Shown: positions 19,205-27,905, counted from the stretch's first letter. The stretch is DNA of 64,000 bases from Pantoea eucalypti (GCF_009646115.1 NZ_CP045720.1:3348001-3412000), one strand, 5' to 3'. Translations and numbers: made by a program. The notes: generated by a model not told the origin, from the sequence alone.

Positions 19205-19343
19205 CGCCCGTTCCTCTTAACGTCATCGCGTCACTAAATGAGTGTCAGCGCTGCCTGCGCGGCAAAGTGTGACACGTCGCGCATTATTACAGGCTGTCTG
19301 GCGAAATCCAGCTTTTGATCGTCTCTCTGGCCAATGCCGGGAC

Positions 19344-19373
19344 GAAAAAAAGGGGCGAATCATCGCCCCTTTC
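19344..19373 (-). terminator. Intrinsic terminator of acnB
   Basis: On the minus strand AAAGGGGCGA pairs perfectly with TCGCCCCTTT around a four-base loop (arms 19349-19358 and 19363-19372), and a T run follows. Confidence 0.88.
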
Positions 19374-19393
19374 TGTTACTGCCAGGTGAAGAA

Positions 19394-21991
19394 TCAGACC
19401 GCAGTCTGGAAAATCACGCCGTCAGCTTTGTCAGTGTACTGCGCCAGCTGGTCAAAGTTGAGATAGCGATAAGTGTCGCTGGCTGTTTTATCAACCTGCT
19501 CCATGAATTGCTGATACTCATCCGGCGTTGGCAGTTTGCCAAGCAGAGACGCGACCGCAGCCAGCTCCGCAGATGCCAGGTAGACGTTAGCGCCATTACC
19601 CAGACGGTTCGGGAAGTTACGGGTCGAGGTGGAAACCACCGTCGCACCGTCTGCAACACGTGCCTGGTTACCCATGCAGAGTGAACAGCCTGGGATCTCG
19701 ATACGCGCACCGCTTTTGCCGAATACGCTGTAGTAGCCCTCTTCGGTTAGCTGTGCTGCATCCATCTTGGTTGGCGGTGCCACCCACAGACGCGTTGGCA
19801 GCTGACCTTTGTGGCTATCCAGCAGTTTACCGGCGGCACGGAAGTGACCAATGTTAGTCATGCATGAGCCGATGAACACTTCGTCGATCTTCTCGCCCTG
19901 AACGTCAGAGAGCAGACGTGCATCGTCCGGATCGTTTGGTGCGCAGAGGATCGGCTCTTTGATGTCAGCCAGATCGATTTCGATCACCGCAGCATATTCA
20001 GCATCGGCGTCTGCTTCCAGCAACTGAGGATCGGCCAGCCATTTCTGCATGCTTTCAACACGACGCTCCAGTGTACGACGATCGCCGTAGCCTTCTGCGA
20101 TCATCCACTTCAGCAGTACAATGTTGGAGTTCAGGTATTCAATAATCGGTGCTTTATCCAGCTTGATGGTACAGCCCGCAGCGGAACGCTCTGCTGACGC
20201 ATCAGACAGCTCAAACGCCTGCTCGACCTTCAGATCCGGCAGACCTTCAATCTCCAGGATACGGCCAGAGAAGATGTTTTTCTTACCTTTCTTCTCAACG
20301 GTCAGCAGACCCTGTTTGATCGCATACAGCGGGATGGCGTGAACCAGATCGCGCAGCGTAATGCCTGGCTCCATTTTACCTTTGAAGCGCACCAGCACCG
20401 ATTCCGGCATGTCGAGCGGCATAACGCCGGTCGCGGCGGCAAACGCCACCAGGCCTGAACCCGCCGGGAAAGAGATGCCGATAGGGAAACGGGTATGGGA
20501 GTCACCACCGGTGCCCACGGTATCCGGCAGCAGCATACGGTTCAGCCAGCTGTGGATAATGCCGTCACCCGGACGCAGTGATACACCACCACGGTTCATG
20601 ATGAAGTCTGGCAGCGTGTGGTGCGTACTCACGTCCACTGGCTTAGGATACGCGGCAGTGTGACAGAAGGACTGCATCACCAGATCGGTCGAGAAGCCCA
20701 GACAAGCCAGATCTTTCAGCTCATCACGGGTCATCGGGCCGGTGGTATCCTGCGAGCCAACCGAGGTCATCTTCGGTTCGCAATAGGCGCCTGGACGAAC
20801 ACCGGCTACGCCACAGGCGCGGCCCACCATTTTCTGCGCCAGTGAGAAGCCACGGGTGCTCTCCGCAACATCTTTCGCCTGACGGAATACGGTGCTGTGC
20901 GGCAGACCCAGTGACTCACGCGCTTTGGTGGTCAGTCCACGACCGATGATCAGCGGAATACGGCCACCGGCACGCACTTCGTCAATCACCACTTCGGTTT
21001 TGAGTTCGAAGCTGGCCAGCAGTTCGTTGGTTTCGTGATTGCGGACTTCGCCTTTAAACGGATAGATGTCGATGACATCACCCATGTTCAGGTTGTTGAC
21101 GTCAACTTCAATCGGCAGTGCGCCTGCATCTTCCATGGTGTTGAAGAAGATTGGCGCAATTTTGCTGCCCAGCACCACGCCGCCGCCTTTTTTATTTGGC
21201 ACGTTCGGGATGTCGTCGCCCATAAACCACAGCACCGAGTTGGTGGCAGATTTACGCGAGGAACCGGTTCCGACCACATCGCCGACATAGGCCAGCGGGA
21301 AGCCTTTGGTCTTAAGCGCTTCGATCTGTTTGATCGGACCGATGTTGCCTGCCTCATCCGGCTCAATGCCTTCACGGGCATTTTTCAGCATCGCCAGGGC
21401 GTGCAGTGGAATGTCCGGACGTGACCAGGCATCCTGGGCTGGAGAGAGATCGTCGGTGTTGGTTTCGCCAGTGACTTTGAACACCGTAACGGTGATTTTC
21501 TCAGCCAGTTCAGGACGTGACAGATACCATTCCGCATCGGCCCACGATTGCATCACCTGCTTCGCGTATTCATTACCCGCTTTCGCTTTCTCTTCGACAT
21601 CATAGAAGTTGTCGAACATCAGCAGGGTGTGTGAAAGGGCTTTCGCCGCAATTGGGGCAAGCTTGCTATCGTCCAGCGCTTCAATCAGCGGGTGAATATT
21701 GTAACCACCCTGCATGGTGCCGAGCAGTTCAACCGCTTTTTCAGGAGATATCAGAGGAGAGGTTGCTTCGCCTTTGGCGACAGCCGCCAGGAAACCGGCT
21801 TTGACATACGCCGCTTCATCGACGCCAGGTGGGACTCGGTTGACCAATAAATCGGTCAAAAATTCTTCTTCACCCGCAGGTGGATTTTTCAGCAGTTCAA
21901 CCAGCGCGGCCATCTGGGAAGCCTCTAAAGGCTTAGGTACAATTCCCTGGGCAGCACGCTCGGCAACGTGCTTACGGTATTCTTCTAGCAC
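19394..21991 (-). CDS. acnB: Aconitate hydratase B
   Basis: Main TCA-cycle aconitase, citrate to isocitrate through cis-aconitate, also acting on 2-methyl-cis-aconitate; cytoplasmic [4Fe-4S] enzyme. The GTG at 21991, preceded by GAGGATAACGTC, gives 865 residues, the length of E. coli AcnB, starting [14 protein letters not shown]. The open frame continues 21 codons upstream, but without family match. The order is that of AcnB: N-terminal HEAT-like domain, swivelling domain 4 in the N-terminal half, then domains 1-3. Cluster cysteines are in [10 protein letters not shown] and [11 protein letters not shown] near the C-terminus. A consensus-like promoter lies about 110 bases upstream, leaving a long leader. 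Confidence 0.96.
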   Translation of the reverse strand: MLEEYRKHVAERAAQGIVPKPLEASQMAALVELLKNPPAGEEEFLTDLLVNRVPPGVDEAAYVKAGFLAAVAKGEATSPLISPEKAVELLGTMQGGYNIHPLIEALDDSKLAPIAAKALSHTLLMFDNFYDVEEKAKAGNEYAKQVMQSWADAEWYLSRPELAEKITVTVFKVTGETNTDDLSPAQDAWSRPDIPLHALAMLKNAREGIEPDEAGNIGPIKQIEALKTKGFPLAYVGDVVGTGSSRKSATNSVLWFMGDDIPNVPNKKGGGVVLGSKIAPIFFNTMEDAGALPIEVDVNNLNMGDVIDIYPFKGEVRNHETNELLASFELKTEVVIDEVRAGGRIPLIIGRGLTTKARESLGLPHSTVFRQAKDVAESTRGFSLAQKMVGRACGVAGVRPGAYCEPKMTSVGSQDTTGPMTRDELKDLACLGFSTDLVMQSFCHTAAYPKPVDVSTHHTLPDFIMNRGGVSLRPGDGIIHSWLNRMLLPDTVGTGGDSHTRFPIGISFPAGSGLVAFAAATGVMPLDMPESVLVRFKGKMEPGITLRDLVHAIPLYAIKQGLLTVEKKGKKNIFSGRILEIEGLPDLKVEQAFELSDASAERSAAGCTIKLDKAPIIEYLNSNIVLLKWMIAEGYGDRRTLERRVESMQKWLADPQLLEADADAEYAAVIEIDLADIKEPILCAPNDPDDARLLSDVQGEKIDEVFIGSCMTNIGHFRAAGKLLDSHKGQLPTRLWVAPPTKMDAAQLTEEGYYSVFGKSGARIEIPGCSLCMGNQARVADGATVVSTSTRNFPNRLGNGANVYLASAELAAVASLLGKLPTPDEYQQFMEQVDKTASDTYRYLNFDQLAQYTDKADGVIFQTAV

Positions 21992-22582
21992 GACGTTATC
22001 CTCGCTCTCATTATGTAGGGCTTTCCGACCACCTTGCTCACTTATGGAGAACACACTTCCCTTTCTCGTCCAGGTTGAGGTGCCCGGTTTCGCGGAGGGC
22101 AGAATAGCAGGATTCCGTCTGTTTGTTAATCTGTTTACAAAAATACAACATAATCCACTACGCCCATTCTGCCCGCTTATCTCCCCGCATCAGGCTCCTG
22201 AGTGAGCCGATTTGGTCTCACAGCAGCTTACCGTATTCCAGTGAAATGGCGACACGATAAGGTCAGCTTTGCAGCGGTTTAAGCGAAATGATTCAGTGAA
22301 ATAGATAACCGACAGGAATAGAACGCGGTGTGAATCGGGTGTAAAACAGCGGTGAGTTTGACAAAATCTCAACACCAGAGCGAAGTGTGAGGTTCTTTTG
22401 GCGTCAGAGGATTACAGCGTAGTTTTCATTTCCTGCAGTGATAGTGGCTGGTCCCGCCGCCAGAACGCGCCCTCTTCCCTTTCCGTCATGGCAAGAGGGC
22501 TCAATTCTCTTTTAATACCTGCACTGCCTGCCTGGGCAATCCATTTTTAACAAATGGACGCCATGACCGTTTTTGTTCTGCG
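21992..22582. other. Intergenic region between acnB and padC
   Basis: About 590 bases without a supported gene. It holds the acnB leader and promoter. An inverted repeat GCCCTCTT / AAGAGGGC near 22470-22495 lies past the padC stop but has no T run. Open frames such as 22190-22375 lack a start with ribosome binding site and any recognisable motif. In E. coli K-12 this side of acnB carries yacH, which is not present here. Confidence 0.6.
22101..22129 (-). promoter_or_regulatory. Predicted sigma-70 promoter of acnB
   Basis: On the minus strand TTAACA (22124-22129) and TATTCT (22101-22106) are separated by exactly 17 bases, and the -10 is preceded by TGC, an extended -10. Transcription would start near 22094, giving an acnB leader of about 100 bases. 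Confidence 0.55.
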
Positions 22583-23092
22583 TTAATTTTGCAGGTTAGC
22601 TGGCCAATAGGCAGGCAGCTGGTCAGGCGGACAATCAATCACGCTTTCATTATTTTCGCCCACTTCGCGGATAACGGTCAGCGTCGCGAATTCATCGATA
22701 ATCTCAGTTGGATAAGCCGGACCCGTTTCGCGGAATTTTGCCATCTCTTCCAGATGATCGTTCTGGAAGCAGACGGTTTTTTCCGGGTTGTTCATTACCC
22801 AGCGAGGGAAGAAGATGGTGCCATGGAAGATTTTATCGGCCAGATTAACGGCCAGGCTGACATCGGTGCCGGTAGGTTCGGTCCAGGAGACTTTATAGAC
22901 ATCCTGCGCCAGACGAACGACATAGACATGCTGATTTTTAACCCAGCGATTTCCCACCATGCCGCTGTGAATACGGTAGTCGATGGTGCTGGCATTTTTG
23001 ATGTAGAGCTCGTAGTTCCAGCCATTGTCATAGGTATAAACCAGATGTTTACCGACGATGCCAGACAGGTCATGTTTATCAAAAGTACTCAT
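22583..23092 (-). CDS. padC: Phenolic acid decarboxylase
   Basis: Cytoplasmic cofactor-free enzyme that decarboxylates p-coumaric, ferulic and caffeic acids to vinyl phenols, detoxifying plant phenolics. The 169 residues match the PAD family: GKHLVYTYDNGWNYELYIKN (N-terminal half), DYRIHSGMVGNRWV with active-site Arg/Tyr residues, FPRWV and the FRETGPAYP C-terminal segment. The small beta-barrel fold dimerises. GAGGAG stands six bases before the ATG. A LysR-type gene is divergent 105 bases away with an inverted repeat between, suggesting induction by phenolic acids. In E. coli this position holds other genes, so it is a plant-associated accessory trait. Confidence 0.93.
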   Translation of the reverse strand: MSTFDKHDLSGIVGKHLVYTYDNGWNYELYIKNASTIDYRIHSGMVGNRWVKNQHVYVVRLAQDVYKVSWTEPTGTDVSLAVNLADKIFHGTIFFPRWVMNNPEKTVCFQNDHLEEMAKFRETGPAYPTEIIDEFATLTVIREVGENNESVIDCPPDQLPAYWPANLQN

Positions 23093-23150
23093 GATTAACT
23101 CCTCATTTGTTTCCGTTGAGAGGATTATTGCGCGTTACAAAAGCGATGAA

Positions 23151-23170
23151 TAACGCTATTTTTAGCGCTA
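23151..23170. promoter_or_regulatory. Candidate LysR-type operator between padC and its regulator
   Basis: TAACGCTATTTTTAGCGCTA contains inverted arms TAACGCTA/TAGCGCTA with one mismatch and the T-N11-A pattern usual for LysR-family sites. It lies centrally in the divergent promoter region, about 28 bases before the regulator start. Confidence 0.55.
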
Positions 23171-23197
23171 AATAATTCATTTTTTAGATGAGTCAAC

Positions 23198-24103
23198 ATG
23201 TACAGGACAACGCTGGAACAGTGGTATCTGCTCGATGCAGTAGTCAATGAAGGGAGTTTTGCGCTGGCAGCGGAGAAGAACCATCGCAGCCAGTCTTCAT
23301 TGAGCTACCAGCTGGGCCTGCTTCAGCAGCGGCTGGGGCTGACGCTGTTACAGCAGGAGGGCCGCCGTGCGATGCTGAGTGCAGAGGGACATCAGTTGCT
23401 CGCGCAGGTGCGTCCTTTGCTGGCGGGATTCAGTGCGCTTGAGGCGCAGGCTAATGCACTACAACGCGGCGAGCGGTCACGCATCGATCTGATGGTCGAT
23501 GCGACGCTGCCCAAACATTTGCTGTTTGATGTGCTCCAGACCTTTCAGCAGCGCTATCCCCATGTGCGTATCTGGTTCAGCGAAATCGTCCGAAGTGAAA
23601 CGCCTGACAGACTGGCGGAAAATCAGGCCGATCTCTGGCTGGTGGCGCAGCAGGGCGATACGCAGTTTGCAGGCGAAAGCCTGATGAGTGTCGATTTCGT
23701 CGCCGTTGCCCATCGCGACCACCCATTACACCGCGAACCCGCCCCGCTTAATGCGGCCACGCTGGCTCGCTGGCCCTGCATTACCATACTGGATCGTCAG
23801 CAACAGCAGCAGTCAGAGGTGAATGGCGAACAAGCGGAAAACTGGTCATTTACAACACTGTCGGCCGCGATTGAGGCGGTCCAGCACCAGTTAGGTTATG
23901 GCTGGCTGCCGGAACAGAATATCGCCGCGCTTTTAGAGAGCGGTGAGCTTCGTCCCCTGCCGCTACTGCAGGGCCGCCGACGCAGCAGTTCACTGGTGAT
24001 GCATATAAACGAAGAGAGACTGCCGGCCAATAGCGCCATTGCGGCACTGGCGCAGATGTTTATTGAACGGGTGGCGCAGGAGAAGCGCATAGCTGAGCGC
24101 TAA
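23198..24103 (+). CDS. LysR-family transcriptional regulator (padC neighbour)
   Basis: LysR-type regulator of 301 residues. The N-terminal helix-turn-helix spans about residues 5-64 (VVNEGSFALAAEKNHRSQSS with the following recognition helix, read in parts). A linker helix and a C-terminal periplasmic-binding-like effector domain follow from about residue 90. It is divergent from padC across a 105-base region with a palindrome, the classic layout for a regulator of the neighbouring enzyme, so it probably senses phenolic acids. No clear Shine-Dalgarno sequence precedes the ATG. Its stop lies eight bases from the first CRISPR-like repeat relic. Confidence 0.88.
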   Translation: MYRTTLEQWYLLDAVVNEGSFALAAEKNHRSQSSLSYQLGLLQQRLGLTLLQQEGRRAMLSAEGHQLLAQVRPLLAGFSALEAQANALQRGERSRIDLMVDATLPKHLLFDVLQTFQQRYPHVRIWFSEIVRSETPDRLAENQADLWLVAQQGDTQFAGESLMSVDFVAVAHRDHPLHREPAPLNAATLARWPCITILDRQQQQQSEVNGEQAENWSFTTLSAAIEAVQHQLGYGWLPEQNIAALLESGELRPLPLLQGRRRSSSLVMHINEERLPANSAIAALAQMFIERVAQEKRIAER

Positions 24104-24110
24104 AGAGGCT

Positions 24111-24198
24111 GAGATTGTTTCCGTTGACGCGGGGAACACGCAAAAAACACGCATTCCAAAGATTAAGCTGCGGTTTATCCCCCTCAAGCGTGGAACAC
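24111..24198 (-). CRISPR. Relic type I-E-like CRISPR repeats with one spacer
   Basis: Two degenerate repeat copies flank a 31-base spacer-like segment (24140-24170). Copy 24171-24198 matches about 26 of 29 positions of the Erwinia-type I-E repeat, read on the minus strand as GTGTTCC...GATAAACCG, with one deleted base. Copy 24111-24139 keeps the first 13 or so bases (GTGTTCCCCGCGT) and is degenerate in its 3' half, as the leader-distal terminal repeat of an array usually is. Period is 60 bases against 61 expected. No cas gene or leader is seen. The consensus comes from memory of the family, so similarity rather than activity is claimed. Confidence 0.55.
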
Positions 24199-24275
24199 CA
24201 GATTGGCGATCATTGGCAGGCCCCTGATTGTGGTTATATAAGGCTGTGGTGAAGGCCGGAACGCTGCTCAAGTAA

Positions 24276-24893
24276 TCGCAATCATTATGTATAGATTATA
24301 GTAATCTATATCTTAATATACCAAACGTTCTCATACGATCAGATTGCTGGCCCAAAGCGGTAATCTTTGGTCTATCCGGCACTAAAGCTATCTACACAGT
24401 CAATCACCGTCGATACAAAGCGCCTAAAGAACGAGAGCCGATCCCCTTTAACGAAAACCAAATTACTGATGCTGAGATAGCTAATCGAGGTATGACATTC
24501 ACCTATGAGCTTTTCAACATCTATCACATGATAGAATCAGGGGTTATCAGCAAAGAGGCTGCTCGTGAAGCCTTCAAGCAAGAATGCCTCATGGACTTCA
24601 GACACAGCCTTCACCGGCTCGACTTCAATCACTGCTATGATCGAGCGGTGGTTTACTCCCTTATAATCCCTGCCGACAGCAACTTTACTGTCTCAAGGTT
24701 TGATAAAATCGCAATACAGCACAGTGAGAATCATTGGCACTTACTCAATATTGAAAGCATTGAGATAGACCGTGTTCCTTACGATGAGGTAAGCAATGGC
24801 ACAGTCGGCATCAAGGTTGATAGGATAGTGCCGGAAGCAAGGGACTACTATGTAGTCAAAGTAAGCGAGGATAAGGACCTTCAGGATGCGTAG
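24276..24893 (+). CDS. Unknown protein, apparently 5'-truncated
   Basis: No family recognised. The only ATG in frame is at 24492 (133 residues, MTFTYELFNIYHMIESG). The same frame is open back to a stop at 24273-24275 and reads as protein-like sequence directly before that ATG (KAVIFGLSGTKAIYTV, RYKAPKEREPIPFNENQ). No ATG, GTG or TTG lies in this extension, so the gene probably lost its 5' part at the island border near 24300. The visible part is hydrophilic, with alternating charged and aromatic residues and no membrane segment. It overlaps the next gene by eight bases (ATGCGTAG). Composition is more AT-rich than its neighbours, suggesting transfer. If a functional product is made, translation probably begins at 24492. 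Confidence 0.6.
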   Translation, partial: SQSLCIDYSNLYLNIPNVLIRSDCWPKAVIFGLSGTKAIYTVNHRRYKAPKEREPIPFNENQITDAEIANRGMTFTYELFNIYHMIESGVISKEAAREAFKQECLMDFRHSLHRLDFNHCYDRAVVYSLIIPADSNFTVSRFDKIAIQHSENHWHLLNIESIEIDRVPYDEVSNGTVGIKVDRIVPEARDYYVVKVSEDKDLQDA

Positions 24894-25539
24894 CTACAGT
24901 GAGATCGCAAAGCGTATAGCCAAAATCATTATATCGCCTGAGTCAGCGATAGGATTAATGCATGGAGTCCTGTCTGTGCCTACAGACATTGGCTATCTTG
25001 CCTATGGATTTCTTGATACAGACAGCCGCTATCAACGTGAAACAGAGAAAATAAGGATGGTTAGTGCCATCAGGCATGGCATTCTTGAAAATCACAACTT
25101 CATGAAGACAATCGAGACTGTGCTCAATATCTTCAACAAGAATGTGCCTGAATTCAAGCAGAACGCTATCTATAGCAAAACGATGGCTTCAGTTGCTGGC
25201 CGGACGCTTACGAACTCACTAATAGCCGGAAGGTTAGCAACTACCATTGCGCAGCGTAGCTCCTTCCTTGTTGCGGTCAGAGGTGGCCTGATTGGTAATG
25301 CTTTACTGATCGGTGGCATGACAGAGAGATGTGTCTACACCTCTGAAAAGCTTCAAAAGAACAACCCAGAAGTCTACAACGCGCTACGCGTGCGGAACTA
25401 TGATTTACTTTACTTCTTAGTTGAGCCAGCTCTGAACCCCTTCTTAGAAGCTCTGAATGTAAAGCGAACTCAGGGACAACCGGCTTTTGAGAAGATCATT
25501 GAGATGGTAGACCAGGAGGTAAACGCTAATGCGAGATAA
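24886..25539 (+). CDS. Unknown protein with hydrophobic Gly/Ala-rich segments
   Basis: A 217-residue protein of unknown function, middle gene of a three-gene operon. Hydrophobic stretches lie around residues 20-41 (IGLMHGVLSVPTDIGYLAYG) and 105-143 (LTNSLIAGRLATTIA, FLVAVRGGLIGNALLIGG), glycine-spaced like membrane-inserting helices. The rest is charged and helical. The ATG overlaps the previous gene, and AAGGACC lies upstream. A pore-forming or membrane-acting effector with the next small membrane protein as partner is one guess from shape only; no catalytic motif is seen. Base composition differs from the flanking core genes. Confidence 0.65.
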   Translation: MRSYSEIAKRIAKIIISPESAIGLMHGVLSVPTDIGYLAYGFLDTDSRYQRETEKIRMVSAIRHGILENHNFMKTIETVLNIFNKNVPEFKQNAIYSKTMASVAGRTLTNSLIAGRLATTIAQRSSFLVAVRGGLIGNALLIGGMTERCVYTSEKLQKNNPEVYNALRVRNYDLLYFLVEPALNPFLEALNVKRTQGQPAFEKIIEMVDQEVNANAR

Positions 25540-25747
25540 TGGGCCGGCTAAGTTGAGCTTAGGTAAACGCATCATGTATAGCCTTATAGAGGCGTCAGGT
25601 GCGATCATAGGCGGGTTCTTGCTCTTACTATGCTGCTACTGGTTCTTTCACTATGAAACGTGGCATGAGAGGCTTATAGCGATTGGCTTATCTATAGGGG
25701 TTGTCTATCTGATAGGTAAGGTCTTACCTGAACGGCCAAATCAGTAA
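25529..25747 (+). CDS. Small two-helix membrane protein
   Basis: A 72-residue protein with two predicted membrane segments, about residues 19-42 (ASGAIIGGFLLLLCCYWFF) and 48-66 (RLIAIGLSIGVVYLIGKVL), separated by a short charged turn. GGAGG stands eight bases before the ATG, a strong ribosome binding site, and the gene overlaps the previous one by eleven bases. No family recognised. Position and form would suit an immunity or partner protein for the preceding gene, but that is inference. A small hairpin follows the stop. Confidence 0.65.
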   Translation: MRDNGPAKLSLGKRIMYSLIEASGAIIGGFLLLLCCYWFFHYETWHERLIAIGLSIGVVYLIGKVLPERPNQ

Positions 25748-25762
25748 GCCCCTCATGGGGCT
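25747..25762 (+). terminator. Weak hairpin after the unknown operon
   Basis: AGCCCC and GGGGCT pair around TCAT directly at the operon's last stop codon; a short T-rich stretch (GTTTTATC) comes ten bases later. Terminator strength is doubtful. Confidence 0.4.
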
Positions 25763-25805
25763 ATACTAAGTTTTATCAGCTCAGGCCTCATCTGAAAGTT
25801 ACCCG

Positions 25806-26264
25806 TTATTTATACAGGTATCTATCAGAGTATATTTGGATTGAATTCTTCTCAGCCCAGAGGCGTTTTCCATCAAGTAATATTTCCATAAGCGTCCGGC
25901 CAGGGCACATTTTCCCCTGATGAGTTCGCTAATTATTAAGTGAGCCAGCCAGTCATTAAGATCAGATTTTAATGTGTCGGGTTCACCATACAGGTTTTTG
26001 TGGAACGTCACCTGATATAATTCCTGCAATATCGTGATGTGGAACCGCATCGCAGTTGCCGTTCGTCTATGGTGACATCGCTTTGGTCTTCGTATGGTCT
26101 ATATCATTTATTGCCAGACAAAGTTGATAATCATGCTGCTCCACTTTGCCACAGTACTCTATGCCTCCTTCGGTCAGTATTCTTAGAATTGGCAGGCCCT
26201 GAGACGCATAAATTGACAGTACACGTTCATTCAGCAGATCTGCCGCTGCAATAAAACGTGTCAC
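25806..26264 (-). pseudogene. Broken IS481-family transposase remnant
   Basis: Reading on the minus strand gives IS481/rve transposase sequence in pieces. The first frame has LPILRILTEGGIEYCGKVEQHDYQL and DIDHTKTKAMSP (quoted in parts) and then a TAG where family members continue QTNG. A frameshift near 26045-26055 leads to RFHITILQELYQVTFHKNLYG. A second shift near 25930 leads to a third frame with RTHQGKMCPGRT and LLDGKRLWAEKN. At least three lesions, plus loss of the N-terminal half beyond 26264, show it is dead. No terminal inverted repeats were found. It lies on the right side of the AT-rich island, 24 bases from a CRISPR-like repeat. Confidence 0.85.
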
Positions 26265-26287
26265 GTGGGATAACCATGATTTACAGG

Positions 26288-26317
26288 CGGTTTATCCCCT
26301 GCTAACGCGTGGAGCAC
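26288..26317 (-). CRISPR. Solitary degenerate I-E-like CRISPR repeat
   Basis: A third copy of the repeat seen at 24111-24198, in the same orientation. It begins CGGTTTATCCCC on the plus strand and continues GCTAACGCGTGGAGCAC after one inserted base, about 26 of 29 positions matching the Erwinia-type I-E repeat. It stands alone at the right edge of the island; no second repeat is seen 61 bases to either side. Confidence 0.5.
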
Positions 26318-26429
26318 TCTAAATTTATTTGCCTGATTACTAAATACTTATTCGCACTCAAAAATTCCACCAAATTTAACGCTCTGATTTTACCCAACAT
26401 CACACCTAATCCCACCACCAGAATCCAGG

Positions 26430-26456
26430 CCAAAAAAAAGCCCCCATTACGGGAGC
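26430..26456 (-). terminator. Intrinsic terminator of lpdA
   Basis: On the minus strand AAAGCTCCCGTAATGGGGGCTTT forms a stem with a five-base loop and is followed by Ts. It lies about 25 bases past the lpdA stop. Confidence 0.8.
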
Positions 26457-26480
26457 TTTCTCAATAGCTGCGGCAGAAAC

Positions 26481-27905
26481 TTATTTCTTCTTCGCTTTCG
26501 CGTTAGGCAGATCGGTGATGCTACCTTCGAAGATCTCTGCAGCCAGACCCACTGACTCATGCAGGGTCGGGTGAGCATGGATGGTCAGCGCGATATCTTC
26601 CGCATCACAACCCATCTCAATCGCCAGACCGATTTCGCCTAACAGCTCACCGCCGTTAGTGCCGACAATCGCGCCACCAATAATACGGTGCGTCTCTTTG
26701 TCGAAAATCAGTTTGGTCATACCGTCTGCACAATCAGAAGCGATAGCACGGCCTGAAGCAGCCCACGGGAAGGTGGAGGTCTCGTAGCTGATGCCTTTCT
26801 CTTTCGCTTCTTTCTCGGTCAGACCGACCCAGGCAACTTCTGGCTCAGTATAGGCAATTGAAGGGATCACTTTCGGATCGAAGTAGTGCTTCAGACCGGA
26901 GATCACTTCGGCGGCAACGTGGCCTTCATGCACACCTTTATGCGCCAGCATTGGCTGACCGACGATGTCGCCGATAGCATAGATGTGTGGCACGTTGGTA
27001 CGCATCTGCTTGTCGACGCGGATGAAACCGCGATCGTCCACTTCCACGCCCGCTTTACCAGCATCCAGACCTTTACCGTTCGGCACACGACCGATAGCTA
27101 CCAGCACCGCGTCATAACGCTGCGCTTCACCTGGTGCTTTTTTACCTTCCATGGAAACGTAAATGCCATCGTCTTTCGCTTCAACGGCGGTCACTTTGGT
27201 TTCCAGCATCAGGTTAAATTTCTTGCTGATTTTCCTGGTAAAGACTTTCACCACGTCTTTATCCGCAGCCGGGATAACCTGGTCGAACATCTCAACCACA
27301 TCGATCTCTGAACCCAGCGCATGATAAACCGTCGCCATTTCCAGACCGATGATGCCGCCGCCCATAACCAGCAGACGCTTCGGCACTTCTTTCAGTTCCA
27401 GCGCATCGGTAGAGTCCCAGACGCGTGGATCTTCATGTGGAATGAATGGCAGTTCGATTGGGCGTGAACCCGCAGCGATGATGGCATTATCGAAGTTGAT
27501 GGTGGTCGCGCCGCCTTCTCCTTCAACCACCAGGGTGTTAGCACCGGTGAATTTGCCCAGGCCATTAACCACGGTGACTTTACGACCTTTTGCCATACCT
27601 GACAGGCCGCCAGTCAACTGGTTGATAACCTTCTCTTTCCAGCTGCGAATCTTGTTGATATCAGTAGATGGCTGGCCAAACACAATGCCATGCTCTTCAA
27701 GGGCTTTCGCCTCTTCAATCACTTTAGCAACGTGCAGCAGCGCTTTAGATGGGATACAACCGACGTTCAGACAAACACCACCGAGGGTGCTGTAACGCTC
27801 TACCAGTACGGTTTCCAGACCTAAATCCGCACAACGGAAGGCTGCAGAGTAACCTGCAGGACCTGCCCCAAGTACCACGACCTGGGTTTTCATCTCTGTA
27901 CTCAT
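26481..27905 (-). CDS. lpdA: Dihydrolipoamide dehydrogenase (E3)
   Basis: FAD flavoprotein that reoxidises dihydrolipoyl groups with NAD in the pyruvate and 2-oxoglutarate dehydrogenase complexes and the glycine cleavage system. At 474 residues it equals the E. coli protein. FAD motif GAGPAGYSAA is near residues 13-22, redox disulfide GGVCLNVGCIPSK near 42-54, NAD motif GGGIIGLE in the middle and the C-terminal HAHPTLHE dyad. The second of two adjacent ATGs is chosen for spacing from AGAGG and agreement with E. coli. A separate terminator-flanked promoter region follows aceF, so lpdA can be expressed alone as well as with aceEF. Confidence 0.97.
   Translation of the reverse strand: MSTEMKTQVVVLGAGPAGYSAAFRCADLGLETVLVERYSTLGGVCLNVGCIPSKALLHVAKVIEEAKALEEHGIVFGQPSTDINKIRSWKEKVINQLTGGLSGMAKGRKVTVVNGLGKFTGANTLVVEGEGGATTINFDNAIIAAGSRPIELPFIPHEDPRVWDSTDALELKEVPKRLLVMGGGIIGLEMATVYHALGSEIDVVEMFDQVIPAADKDVVKVFTRKISKKFNLMLETKVTAVEAKDDGIYVSMEGKKAPGEAQRYDAVLVAIGRVPNGKGLDAGKAGVEVDDRGFIRVDKQMRTNVPHIYAIGDIVGQPMLAHKGVHEGHVAAEVISGLKHYFDPKVIPSIAYTEPEVAWVGLTEKEAKEKGISYETSTFPWAASGRAIASDCADGMTKLIFDKETHRIIGGAIVGTNGGELLGEIGLAIEMGCDAEDIALTIHAHPTLHESVGLAAEIFEGSITDLPNAKAKKK

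Noticed and set aside
22190..22375. 61-codon minus-strand frame upstream of acnB
   Set aside because: No ribosome binding site, no recognisable motif, and located in a promoter-bearing intergenic region.
25799..26050. 83-codon minus-strand frame as an independent hypothetical gene
   Set aside because: Its sequence is the frameshifted C-terminal part of an IS481 transposase, so it was merged into the pseudogene.
24111..26317. Functional CRISPR-Cas system
   Set aside because: Only decayed repeats remain, with one spacer-like segment, no leader and no cas gene in the window.
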